Translations under genes and position numbers: made by a program
Source: Planctomycetota bacterium
Lineage (GTDB): Bacteria; Planctomycetota; Planctomycetia; Gemmatales; HRBIN36
Direction of reading: 5' to 3'
Length of the DNA stretch: 64,000 nt
NCBI GenBank assembly: GCA_014584395.1
Contig: JACTMY010000004.1
Location: 154,593-218,592, forward strand
The notes under the pieces: generated by a model
The model's database searches: none
The model's input: only the letters and a program-made list of their open reading frames with translations
What the model was told of the DNA's origin: nothing
In this document: in pieces, positions 56,341 through 64,000 of the stretch
Position numbering within the stretch: position 1 is the stretch's first letter
Layout: every line of letters starts with the position of its first letter

Positions 56341-58158
56341 ATGGTAAATCGTAACTTACTTCGTGATTTTGACGTGACCGATGCCGAGGTGGAGGCAGCG
56401 TTTCAGCAATCCTTTGGCGCCTCGGCCGAGGAAGCCTTGCACGAAGCGATCGTGGTCCAAGATCAAGATTTTGACGCGAACAAGATCGTCGTGGGCAAGA
56501 TCCGCGAAATCCATGATGACAATGTGGTCGTTGACATTGGCTATAAAAGCGAAGGGATCATCGGGCTGGATGAATGGCGAGACGAAGGCACGGATAAGAT
56601 CGTTCCGCCGCAAATCGGCGAGGAAGTTCGCGTCTTGCTGGAGTCCGTGGATGACGAAGCGGGGCTGCTCGTCCTGAGCTACAAGAAGGCGCGCCGGCAA
56701 GAAGAGTGGGAGCGCATCATCAAGCTGCACCACGAAGGGGACGTCGTCACCGGGCTGGTGACGCGCAAGATCAAGGGCGGCCTGCTGGTGAACATCGGCG
56801 TCAATGTGTTTCTGCCGGCCAGCCAGGTGGACATTCGCCGGCCCAGCGACATTGCCGAGTACATCGGTAAAGAAGTACGCTGCAAAATTCTGAAGATCGA
56901 CGAGGCCCGGCGCAACATCGTGGTCAGCCGCCGCAAGCTGATCGAGGACGAACGGGAAGAGAAAAAGAAGAACCTGTTGGCCGAGATCGAGCAGGGGCAA
57001 GTGCGCAAGGGCGTGGTCAAGAACATCGCCGATTTCGGCGCCTTTGTCGATTTGGGCGGCATCGACGGCCTTTTGCACATCACCGACATGAGCTGGGGCC
57101 GCGTGCAGCATCCGAGCGACATGGTGCACATCGATCAGGAGTTGGAAGTCTACATCATCAATGTGGACAAGGACAAGGAGCGCATCGCGGTGGGGCTGAA
57201 GCAGAAGTCCCCCAGTCCATGGGTGGACGTCGAAAAGAAGTACCCGCCAGGCAGCCGCCATACCGGCGAAGTCGTCAACATCATGACCTATGGCGCTTTC
57301 GTCAAGCTCGAACCGGGCATCGAAGGCCTGGTCCACATCAGCGAAATGTCGTGGACCAAGCGCATCAACCACCCCAACGAACTCGTGCAGATCGGCGACA
57401 AGATCGAGGTTCAGGTCCTCAACATCAACAAGGACAAGCAGGAGATTTCCCTGGGCATGAAGCAATGCCAGAGCAATCCCTGGGAAAAGGTCGCCGAGAA
57501 ATATCCGCCCAACACCGTGGTCAAGGGCGTGGTCCGCAATCTCACCAATTATGGCGCCTTCATCGAAATCGAGGAAGGCATCGACGGCTTGCTCCACGTC
57601 AGCGACATGAGCTGGGTGCGCAAGGTCACCCATCCGAATGAAGTCCTGCAAAAGGGGCAAGAAGTGACGTGCGTGGTCCTGAGCGTGGATCAAGAACGCA
57701 AACGCATCGCTCTTGGACTCAAGCAGTTGGCCAGCGACCCCTGGGAGACGGACATTCCTGCACGCTACCACCCCAACCAAGTGGTCAACGGCAAAGTCAC
57801 CAAGATCACGAACTTTGGCGTGTTCGTGGAATTGGAAGCCGGACTCGAAGGGTTGCTGCATATCTCTGAATTGGCCGATCATAAGGTCGAGAATCCCGAG
57901 GAAGTCGTCAAGGTCGGCGACAGCATCGAAGTCAAAGTACTGCGCGTTGACCCGGCCGAGCGGAAGATCGGCTTGAGCCGCAAACGGGCGGGGCAAGAAG
58001 CGGAAGAAGGCGTGGAACCGGTGAGTGAGGAAGCGGCTGCCGAAGAGACGTCAACCAAGCGGGAACTGAAGGGCGGCATGGGCTCGGGCAGCGGCCCGCT
58101 CTTTTCCATGCCTGAACCGGTCAAGGAAGAGACTACGCCGGATGAATCGGCTTCCTAG
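56341..58158 (+). CDS. rpsA: 30S ribosomal protein S1
   Basis: A 605-residue RNA-binding ribosomal protein with six S1 (OB-fold) motifs at about 48-117, 133-200, 219-289, 304-374, 391-461 and 478-546, of which the last four carry the GxFxxL...DGLLHI/ISEM pattern most clearly. It binds mRNA leaders at the ribosome. The C-terminal ~55 residues are acidic, low-complexity. ATG 56341 is preferred; the frame is open to 56200, where the added residues are Cys/Gly/Pro-rich and implausible. A terminator follows. Confidence 0.93.
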   Translation: MVNRNLLRDFDVTDAEVEAAFQQSFGASAEEALHEAIVVQDQDFDANKIVVGKIREIHDDNVVVDIGYKSEGIIGLDEWRDEGTDKIVPPQIGEEVRVLLESVDDEAGLLVLSYKKARRQEEWERIIKLHHEGDVVTGLVTRKIKGGLLVNIGVNVFLPASQVDIRRPSDIAEYIGKEVRCKILKIDEARRNIVVSRRKLIEDEREEKKKNLLAEIEQGQVRKGVVKNIADFGAFVDLGGIDGLLHITDMSWGRVQHPSDMVHIDQELEVYIINVDKDKERIAVGLKQKSPSPWVDVEKKYPPGSRHTGEVVNIMTYGAFVKLEPGIEGLVHISEMSWTKRINHPNELVQIGDKIEVQVLNINKDKQEISLGMKQCQSNPWEKVAEKYPPNTVVKGVVRNLTNYGAFIEIEEGIDGLLHVSDMSWVRKVTHPNEVLQKGQEVTCVVLSVDQERKRIALGLKQLASDPWETDIPARYHPNQVVNGKVTKITNFGVFVELEAGLEGLLHISELADHKVENPEEVVKVGDSIEVKVLRVDPAERKIGLSRKRAGQEAEEGVEPVSEEAAAEETSTKRELKGGMGSGSGPLFSMPEPVKEETTPDESAS

Positions 58159-58183
58159 AAGCGGGTCATATAGCGGATTAATT

Positions 58184-58220
58184 AAGCCTCGCCGCGGCAT
58201 GGCCGCGGCGAGGCTTTTCC
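58184..58220 (+). terminator. rho-independent terminator of rpsA
   Basis: A perfect 15-bp stem, AAGCCTCGCCGCGGC (58184-58198) with its complement at 58202-58216, around an ATG loop, followed by TTTTCC. Confidence 0.9.
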
Positions 58221-58612
58221 TTGGAAGATGCCGCACGGAACGAAGCAAGATATGCGCGGCCAAGGATTCATCCTGATGGAATTACGCTGGAGCGGCATTT
58301 TTATTATTTCATGCCGTGCGGTTCCGGGTATACTGAAACCATCCAGGTCAGACCATGACGGTCCTGCCGACGGATGGGAATAGACGATTTACTCGGCAAA
58401 GAAGGACGATATGCTCTGCACCCATGGTGACACGACGTCGCTAACTTTAACGTCAAGGCAAGACGGTGAAAGATGAAGGCCAAGATGCCCAAGCGTCGAT
58501 AGCCTCTTTAACTTAGCCTCATGTTTATGCATTATGATGGTCTGCCGGTGATTTCATTCGACGTGAGGCATTGACGCCAAGACGGGCCGCCAGCGACGAG
58601 GGATGGACACAT
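58221..58612. other. non-coding region upstream of the sigma factor gene
   Basis: About 390 bases. CCGCACGG (58231-58238) and CCGTGCGG (58314-58321) form a long-range 8-bp inverted repeat. Possible -10 elements are TATACT (58329-58334) and TATGAT (58533-58538), neither with a good -35. No ORF with a convincing start is visible. Confidence 0.45.
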
Positions 58613-59503
58613 ATGCCGCGCAACTGGGAAGTCGACAGCGATTCCATGAATCTCCTTGAACTATCGGATCTGCGGCCCAAGCGGACGCGCTCCGAAGGGG
58701 TGCAATCGCCGTTGGAAACCTATTTGCGTGAAATCAATGAGACGGCGTTGTTGACCGCCCAACAAGAAAAAGACCTGGCCCGCCGCATCGCCGTGGGGGA
58801 TGGCGCGGCCCGGGATCAAATGGTTCGGGCCAACCTGCGGTTGGTCGTCAACATTGCCCGCAACTACACGGGCAAGGGTCTCTCTCTGCAGGATCTCATC
58901 GAAGAAGGCAATCTGGGGCTGCTCCGGGCCGTGGAGGGATTTGACCCCAACATGAACACCCGCTTCAGCACTTATGCCAGTTACTGGATCAAGCAATCGA
59001 TCAAGCGGGCCTTGGTCAATACGGCCAAGACCATCCGGATCCCCGCCTACATGGTCGAACTCCTGGCCAAATGGCGGCGGGCGACCTCCCAGCTTCAGGA
59101 CGAACTCGGCCGGCCCCCCAGCCAGGAAGAAGTGGCCCGCCTCCTCGATCTGCCGAAAAAGAAATTGAACATCATCAAGAAGGCGATCCGGGTTTATAAT
59201 TCCACGCCGCAATCGGAACAGACGGAAGATGGCTGGTCGCTGGGAGAGATGTTGACGGACGAGCGCACCAAGACGCCGGACAACGAAATGGTCGAAGCCG
59301 ACGATTTGACGCACGTCTTGCAGTTGCTCGAGAAGATGGACAAGCGCGAAGCCACGATTCTCCGCATGCGCTTTGGCCTCGATGCCGAGGAACCCAAGAC
59401 GCTGAAGGAAATCGGCGAAGCCCTGGGATTGACCCGCGAGCGTGTTCGCCAGATCGAAAGCGAAGCCCTTGGCAAACTGGCGGAGAGCCTCTCCGGCGAG
59501 TGA
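58613..59503 (+). CDS. sigma-70 family RNA polymerase sigma factor (RpoD/RpoS-like)
   Basis: A 296-residue sigma factor of group 1/2 type. Region 1.2 is QSPLETYLREI, region 2 holds RANLRLVVNIARNYTGKG and the -10-binding YASYWIKQSIKRAL, region 3 follows, and region 4.2 is the helix-turn-helix TLKEIGEALGLTRERVRQIE. There is no long region 1.1 or non-conserved insert, so it is shorter than RpoD of proteobacteria. It may be the housekeeping sigma or a paralogue; the sequence alone cannot decide. GAGGGA nine bases before ATG 58613 supports the start. Confidence 0.92.
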   Translation: MPRNWEVDSDSMNLLELSDLRPKRTRSEGVQSPLETYLREINETALLTAQQEKDLARRIAVGDGAARDQMVRANLRLVVNIARNYTGKGLSLQDLIEEGNLGLLRAVEGFDPNMNTRFSTYASYWIKQSIKRALVNTAKTIRIPAYMVELLAKWRRATSQLQDELGRPPSQEEVARLLDLPKKKLNIIKKAIRVYNSTPQSEQTEDGWSLGEMLTDERTKTPDNEMVEADDLTHVLQLLEKMDKREATILRMRFGLDAEEPKTLKEIGEALGLTRERVRQIESEALGKLAESLSGE

Positions 59504-59532
59504 GCTTGCAGGTTTGTTTGTCTGGCGTGCTG

Positions 59533-59559
59533 CCCCATTCCCTCCGGAGTGGGGTTTTT
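59533..59559 (+). terminator. rho-independent terminator of the sigma factor gene
   Basis: A 9-bp stem, CCCCATTCC (59533-59541) with GGAGTGGGG (59546-59554), including one G-T wobble, has loop CTCC and is followed by five Ts. Confidence 0.83.
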
Positions 59560-59601
59560 CATTGGCTAGCCCCATGATGAATCTGGTCCAGGAGAACCGG
59601 T

Positions 59602-60340
59602 CACTGGCGGCGAAGTTCGTCCAAGTCCGGTTCAAAGGCGGCGGCCTCGGCCACGGTCGCATTCAAGCGGATGGCTTCCTGGAGCGCGGCTTGTGCTTGG
59701 ACCCGATAGGATTCGCGTTGTTCCGGCGTCGGGGCATGGCGAGCACTCAAGCCATAGGCGAGCGCCGCATAATAATGATGCTGCCACTCCTTGCTCTCCC
59801 ATGATGAAAGGCGTTGGAGCCATGCCGCCGCCTAGACGTGCTCGCCGCGGCGGCATCGCTCCGCATTTCCGCTAACAACGCCAATTGCATCGTGCAAAAA
59901 CTGAGGTCCGACAAAACGGCCTTGGGCTGTGCGTCGGCGTCGAGCAGTCCTTGAAGCTCCTTTTGACCAAACTCGAAATGGGTTTGGGCTTCCGCCAAGA
60001 CGCCGCGGGCGAGGCACGTCTGCCCCATGGCCACGTGCTTTTGGGCCAGTTCGCGTTGCGTTTGCGGATCAGCGGGGCGCTGCTGGACGATGCGCTCCTG
60101 AAAGGCAAGCGCCTTGCGATTCCAAATCAAAGCGTTATCGAAATCGCCGGTAAATCGCGCCAAGTAGCCAAGCTGCGTATAGGAAGCGGGCCACATCGTC
60201 AAACTTGCGGACTTCCTCGCCTTTTGTGCCAGGCATGCGGATGACGCCTTGACCTGGGGCAAGAGCCTGATCAGCGGTTTCAACATGGATTGGGAGGAGA
60301 AACAAGTCACGATCCTGGATCTGCCAGGCGGGCCAGGCAT
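59602..60340 (-). pseudogene. frameshifted C-terminal remnant of a TPR (kinase-type) protein
   Basis: Read on the minus strand, three frames in turn look like protein. From about 60230, one frame gives DDVARF; another gives TPR sequence (YTQLGYLARFTGDFDNALIW, then LAQKHVAMGQTCL) down to about 59840; a third then gives ESKEWQHHYYAALAYGLSA and ends FEPDLDELRRQ at a TGA (59604-59602). That end resembles the DPDFDPIR end of the kinase at 50215-52866. No single frame links the parts and no kinase domain is left, so this is most simply a decayed gene. Its 5' limit is unclear and may reach about 60520. Sequencing error at two places is the alternative. Confidence 0.6.
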
Positions 60341-60581
60341 CGAAGCCGGCGTCTACCTCAATGGCGGTTTTTGTAAATGGGTTCGACAGTTTATCGGCCA
60401 TCCACTCAACATGGCCCCTGATATTCTGCAAGCCTTGGAATCCATGAAGCAGTCGAAGCAGTGCGTTCGCTGACCCGGGTTCCATGGCAGCCAGATTGAA
60501 TTGGGCAAGGACAACCATCCGCATCGCATCGACCCTGTCTATAATGGAGAAAAGGCCAGGTTCGGGCGAGGAGATGGAGCA

Positions 60582-62897
60582 TTGACCACCCGACAACCGG
60601 AATGGTTCACCGCAGAGCCGCAAACGCCAGAGGGATTATTCGCTCAGGTCGTCTTTAACCGTCCGCTCTCCCAGTCCTATTCCTATGCCATTCCCGCCGA
60701 GTGGCTCGACCGCATCCAGATCGGGCAGCGGGTCCGCGTTCCTTTGGGGCGCGGGAATCAACCCACTCTCGGTTACTGCATCGGCCTGACGCGGCACGTG
60801 CCCGTGCAGCGGGTGAAGCCCATCCTTGAGATCATCGATGAAGTGCCCCTGCTCACGACCGAGTTGCTGCAGCTCACGCAATGGCTGGCGGATTACTACC
60901 TGTGCGGCTGGGGGCAGGTGTTGGACGCCGCCTTGCCCGCGGGGGTGAAAACCGGGGCGGGGACGCAGCTTCGCCCCTATGTCGCCGCCATCCCCGAGGA
61001 AGACCTTCCTCCAATCCCCGCGCGGCTCAGCCGCAAGCAAACCAAGGTGCTTGACCTGCTCCGAACCTATCACCGGCCCGTCGAGGCCAGCCAATTGGCC
61101 GAACTGGCCGGCTGCGGGCTGTCGGTCGTGTGGGCCTTGGTTCGCCATGGTTACGCCCTTCGGCAGATGGTCCGCCGGGAACGCGAGATCGACGAGCCAA
61201 CGCAGCCGCCTGGCGGCATGGAAGCGCCGCTCGCCCTCAACGAGGAACAGCAAACCATCGTCGATGCGCTCAAGAACAACATCCGCGAAGGCGGCTTTCA
61301 CACCTATCTGCTTTGGGGGGTGACAGGCAGCGGCAAGACCGAAGTCTATCTCCAGGCCATTCGGGCCGTTGTTGATCGCGGCCAGGAAGCCCTCGTACTG
61401 GTGCCGGAGATCAGTCTGACGCCGCAGACCATCCAACGCTTTTCCTCCAGGTTCGAGAAGGTCGCCGTCCTGCACAGCCACCTCAGCGCGGCCGAGCGGG
61501 GGGCGCAGTGGCGGCGGATCGCCTCGGGCCAGGCGCAAGTGGTCATCGGCGCCCGCAGCGCCATCTTCGCCCCCACCAAGCGGCTCGGGCTGATCGTCGT
61601 CGATGAAGAGCATGAGACCAGCTTCAAACAGGAATCCACGCCGCGCTACAACGCTCGGGACGTGGCCGTGCGGCGAGCGCAAGCCCTGCGGATTCCCGTG
61701 GTCCTTGGCTCCGCCACGCCTTCCCTGGAAAGCTGGAACAACGTCCAGAAGCAGCAATACCAACTGCTGCATCTGAGCAAGCGGGTCGGCGACCGGCCGC
61801 TGCCCCCCGTGCAACTGATCGACTTGCGGCACGAGCCGCGATCGCGCAGCCGCTACTTCGCCATCAGCGGGACCTTGGAGCAGGCCATGCGCGAAACCTT
61901 GGCTCAAGAGGGTCAGATCATCCTGCTGCTCAATCGCCGCGGGTTTGATACCTACCTGTTCTGCCAACGCTGCGGCCACGTGGAGAAATGCCGCTTTTGC
62001 GACGTCTCCATGACTTATCATCGCTCGGCCCGCGACCTGGCCTTGGCCGAGGAGGCGCCCGCGGATGGCGTGAACCTTCCCGGCAGACTGGTTTGCCACC
62101 ACTGTGGCTATCAGAAACAGCCTCCCGCGATGTGCCCGGAGTGTCAGCAAGCGCGGCTGCGCTATCTGGGGCTGGGAACGGAAAAGCTCGAGGCCGAATT
62201 GCAGCACAAATTCCCCGACGTGCCCAAGGAGCGAATGGACAGCGACACCATGCGCAAGGGCGCGGGCAGTCATGCGCGGGTGCTGGCCGCCTTTCAGCGC
62301 GGCGACATTCGCATCCTCTTCGGCACGCAGATGATCGCCAAGGGGCTGGACTTCCCCGGCGTGACCCTCGTCGGTGTGGTCCAGGCGGACACGATCCTCC
62401 ACTTCCCCGACTTTCGCTCATCCGAGCGGACGTTCCAATTGCTGGCCCAGGTCGCCGGCCGCAGCGGTCGCGGCGATCGCCTGGGGCAAGTTATGGTGCA
62501 AACCTTCTGTCCCGATCATCCCTGTATCCGCCTGGCGGCGCAGCACGACTTCGAACAGTTTGCCCGCTGGGAGCTGCGTCATCGGCAGCAGCATGGCTTC
62601 CCGCCCTGGCGGCGGATGGCGCGCGTGATCCTCCGCAGCCGAAGCGAACTTGCCGTGCAGAACTTCGCCGCGTCGCTGGCCGATGGGGTGCGCCGCGAGC
62701 TGACCCCCGAGGTCAAACTATTGGGGCCGGCCGAAGCGCCGCTCAAGAAGCTGGAAGGGTATTATCGCTGGCATCTGCAGTTGCTCAGCCCGCTGGCCAG
62801 CCGCCTCCATGATTTGATCCGGCGGGCCATCATGCCCGCGCCGCCGCCCGCCAACGTCGACGTCACCATCGACGTCGATCCTAGCAGCGTCCTTTGA
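60582..62897 (+). CDS. priA: primosomal protein N' (replication restart helicase PriA)
   Basis: A 771-residue 3'-5' superfamily 2 helicase that reloads the replisome at stalled forks. The N-terminal DNA-binding domain begins QVVFNRPLSQSYSYAIP; Walker A is GVTGSGKTEVYL (about 245-256), DEEH box VVDEEHETSFKQE, and all four CxxC zinc pairs (CQRC, CRFC, CHHC, CPEC) are present. About 20 extra residues, Ala/Glu-rich, sit between CRFC and CHHC. TTG 60582 is chosen because GAGGAG lies about nine bases upstream; the frame opens at 60501. TATAAT at 60540-60545 may be its -10. Confidence 0.94.
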   Translation: MTTRQPEWFTAEPQTPEGLFAQVVFNRPLSQSYSYAIPAEWLDRIQIGQRVRVPLGRGNQPTLGYCIGLTRHVPVQRVKPILEIIDEVPLLTTELLQLTQWLADYYLCGWGQVLDAALPAGVKTGAGTQLRPYVAAIPEEDLPPIPARLSRKQTKVLDLLRTYHRPVEASQLAELAGCGLSVVWALVRHGYALRQMVRREREIDEPTQPPGGMEAPLALNEEQQTIVDALKNNIREGGFHTYLLWGVTGSGKTEVYLQAIRAVVDRGQEALVLVPEISLTPQTIQRFSSRFEKVAVLHSHLSAAERGAQWRRIASGQAQVVIGARSAIFAPTKRLGLIVVDEEHETSFKQESTPRYNARDVAVRRAQALRIPVVLGSATPSLESWNNVQKQQYQLLHLSKRVGDRPLPPVQLIDLRHEPRSRSRYFAISGTLEQAMRETLAQEGQIILLLNRRGFDTYLFCQRCGHVEKCRFCDVSMTYHRSARDLALAEEAPADGVNLPGRLVCHHCGYQKQPPAMCPECQQARLRYLGLGTEKLEAELQHKFPDVPKERMDSDTMRKGAGSHARVLAAFQRGDIRILFGTQMIAKGLDFPGVTLVGVVQADTILHFPDFRSSERTFQLLAQVAGRSGRGDRLGQVMVQTFCPDHPCIRLAAQHDFEQFARWELRHRQQHGFPPWRRMARVILRSRSELAVQNFAASLADGVRRELTPEVKLLGPAEAPLKKLEGYYRWHLQLLSPLASRLHDLIRRAIMPAPPPANVDVTIDVDPSSVL

Positions 62898-62912
62898 AGC
62901 ACATAGAGCGGT

Positions 62913-63389
62913 CTAAGAGGGGATGGCTGGGGAATCGGCTAAATCGAGGACGTAGGCTTCCTCGTTGCAAATGGGGAACGAGGGGCAGCGCGTGCACTCA
63001 CCCCAAATGAACAGGGGCAGCGATTCCTTGGGCACGCGGCGGTAGCCGATCTTCTCGAAGAAGCCGCCGGAACTGCTCAGGGCGAACACGCGCGGCACGC
63101 CCAGCCGCTTGAGGTCCGCGTGACAGGCGTCGCACAAGGCCCGCCCCACGCCGCGCCGTTCATAGGTGGGATCGACCGCCAGCCCCTTCAGCTCCGCCAG
63201 GTCGGACCAAAAAAGATGCACACTCGCGCAACCGACGATCTTGCCCTGTGCCTCCGCCACCATGTATTCGCGCAGCGTGGCGTACAACTCATCCTTGCCG
63301 CGCAGAATCATTTTCTGCCGTTCGGCATGGTGCTTGATGAGGTCATGAATGGCCGGGACATCGGCGACGACGGCGGGCCTCACCTTCAC
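62913..63389 (-). CDS. GNAT N-acetyltransferase, short N-acetylglutamate synthase-like
   Basis: A 158-residue acetyl-CoA-dependent transferase. The acetyl-CoA loop is VDPTYERRGVGRAL. The C terminus has CTRCPSFPICNEEAYVLDL, a Cys-rich end found in short ArgA-type N-acetylglutamate synthases, which start arginine synthesis. Substrate inferred from that motif. It overlaps the upstream small membrane protein gene by four bases (ATGA). Confidence 0.78.
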   Translation of the reverse strand: MKVRPAVVADVPAIHDLIKHHAERQKMILRGKDELYATLREYMVAEAQGKIVGCASVHLFWSDLAELKGLAVDPTYERRGVGRALCDACHADLKRLGVPRVFALSSSGGFFEKIGYRRVPKESLPLFIWGECTRCPSFPICNEEAYVLDLADSPAIPS

Positions 63390-63718
63390 GACAGGCCAAG
63401 CTCCGAAGGTGGGACGGGGACGGCGCGGGGTTGAGGGGCGGGCGCCGCTTGGGCCATGGCCGCAGTTCGCGCCATGCGGTAGAAGGCGAAGCCAAACCCG
63501 CTGACAAGCAGGAAGGGCATGGCCAACATGAACAGGACGCTCTTGGAATAGGCCAAACCTTCCGCATCCTGGGCGCTGTCCCAGGGCGTGGTCGAACCAT
63601 TTTTAGAGGTGGCCAAGGCGTCGCGGCACCCCGGACAGGCGCTGACCTGCGCCGCAGGCCAAGCCAAACCGGCAAGCAATGCCACGAAGCAAACCCAAAC
63701 GCGAAACAAGTTCACCAT
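63386..63718 (-). CDS. small exported/membrane protein with CxxC
   Basis: A 110-residue protein with a signal peptide or first membrane segment (VNLFRVWVCFVALLAGLAWP), an ACPGC motif (about 30-34) on the outside, and a second membrane helix (about 60-80, SVLFMLAMPFLLVSGFGFAFY) followed by a Pro/Ala tail. Unknown role; CxxC may bind a metal or be redox-active. ATG 63718 is preferred to 63754. It is translationally coupled to the acetyltransferase. Confidence 0.6.
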   Translation of the reverse strand: MVNLFRVWVCFVALLAGLAWPAAQVSACPGCRDALATSKNGSTTPWDSAQDAEGLAYSKSVLFMLAMPFLLVSGFGFAFYRMARTAAMAQAAPAPQPRAVPVPPSELGLS

Positions 63719-63816
63719 GGTGGTTACTATACCCCAATGATGCGAAAGTGCCAAGAGGCAACTTCAAGAACCAGCCCACGCCCCGACTCGCGCGCAACAT
63801 GCAACTGCATGGCGAA

Positions 63817-63893
63817 CGGGGTTGCGATCTACACAAGAGCGGGGTTGCGACAGCGCCTCGAGTCAGCGTCAGCGAGTGGGGGCGTCAGCCCCC
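63817..63893. repeat. direct repeat and GC hairpin near the window end
   Basis: CGGGGTTGCGA occurs twice, at 63817-63827 and 63840-63850. Farther on, GGGGGC (63878-63883) pairs with GCCCCC (63888-63893) around GTCA. The rest of 63719-64000 holds no gene I can support; it ends A+T-rich. The hairpin resembles a short extragenic palindromic repeat, but only one copy is in the window. Confidence 0.4.
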
Positions 63894-64000
63894 TGCGAAC
63901 TCCGTCGTACAATGCACTCCCGGCCATGCCGCTTGCCTCCGCCGAAAACGAAGTCATTTTCTGCTATCGCCTTAATTGAGAAAATGTTTCTTTTTTATTC

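Noticed and set aside
56356..57996. 546-codon minus-strand open frame opposite rpsA
   Set aside because: The repetitive composition mirrors the six S1 repeats; not a real gene.
60636..62402. 588-codon minus-strand open frame opposite priA
   Set aside because: Shadow frame; the plus-strand PriA motifs are complete.

Overview
The window looks like a piece of a planctomycete chromosome, most likely of the Gemmata type. The evidence is a TIGR03067-family protein (typical of planctomycetes), a large Ser/Thr kinase with a TPR tail, many secreted or lipidated proteins of unknown role, a sparse gene layout with frequent strand changes, and moderately high G+C. This is inferred from gene content; no rRNA is present. 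I see no insertion sequence, prophage or CRISPR array. One tRNA gene (Gly, anticodon GCC) is present.

Layout. 0.05-8.9 kb: Tad/Flp pilus genes (cpaE/tadZ, cpaF, tadB, tadC), a Gly-rich lipoprotein, a small membrane protein, a winged-helix/AAA+ ATPase and a TPR lipoprotein. 8.9-16.6 kb: a minus-strand block of seven genes unrelated to pili (Kef-type antiporter, anchored secreted protein, GT87-like membrane protein, rdgB, aguB, aguA, hemH). 16.9-20.6 kb: the Tad locus resumes with the secretin cpaC, a second Gly-rich lipoprotein and a second TPR lipoprotein. 20.6-30.3 kb: housekeeping genes (NUDIX, M50 protease, hisS, tsaD, S41 protease, tRNA-Gly, tig). 30.3-35.8 kb: a coiled-coil repeat protein with a nuclease-like domain, a glycosyltransferase, a structured non-coding stretch, a sugar isomerase-like protein and small genes. 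36-43.7 kb: acs, small secreted or membrane proteins, a CBS-SpoIIE phosphatase-like fusion, a dipeptidase, tRNA adenosine deaminase and a beta-propeller. 43.7-52.9 kb, minus strand: an HU-like protein, three exported or pseudo-enzyme-like proteins, a response regulator, a TPR protein and the kinase. 53-64 kb: hemB, flavin reductase/hmgA, rpsA, a sigma-70 factor, a frameshifted TPR pseudogene, priA, an NAGS-like acetyltransferase and a small membrane protein.

How the genes fit together. The Tad genes would form one envelope-spanning machine: CpaF powers the TadB/TadC platform, CpaE places it, and CpaC with the lipoproteins forms the outer-membrane part. No Flp pilin or prepilin peptidase is visible, so these must lie elsewhere. 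AguA and AguB convert agmatine to putrescine. HemB and HemH are two separate steps of heme synthesis. HmgA belongs to tyrosine catabolism.

The most unusual items are the coiled-coil/PD-(D/E)XK-like repeat protein at 30.3-32.0 kb, the mutually exclusive hairpins at 33.49-33.58 kb, the Tad locus interrupted by an opposite-strand block and carrying its own helix-AAA ATPase and paired Gly-tailed lipoproteins, and a GH10-like protein without the expected catalytic glutamates. Start codons were often moved inward from the longest open frame where a ribosome binding site, signal peptide or promoter supported it; each entry says so.
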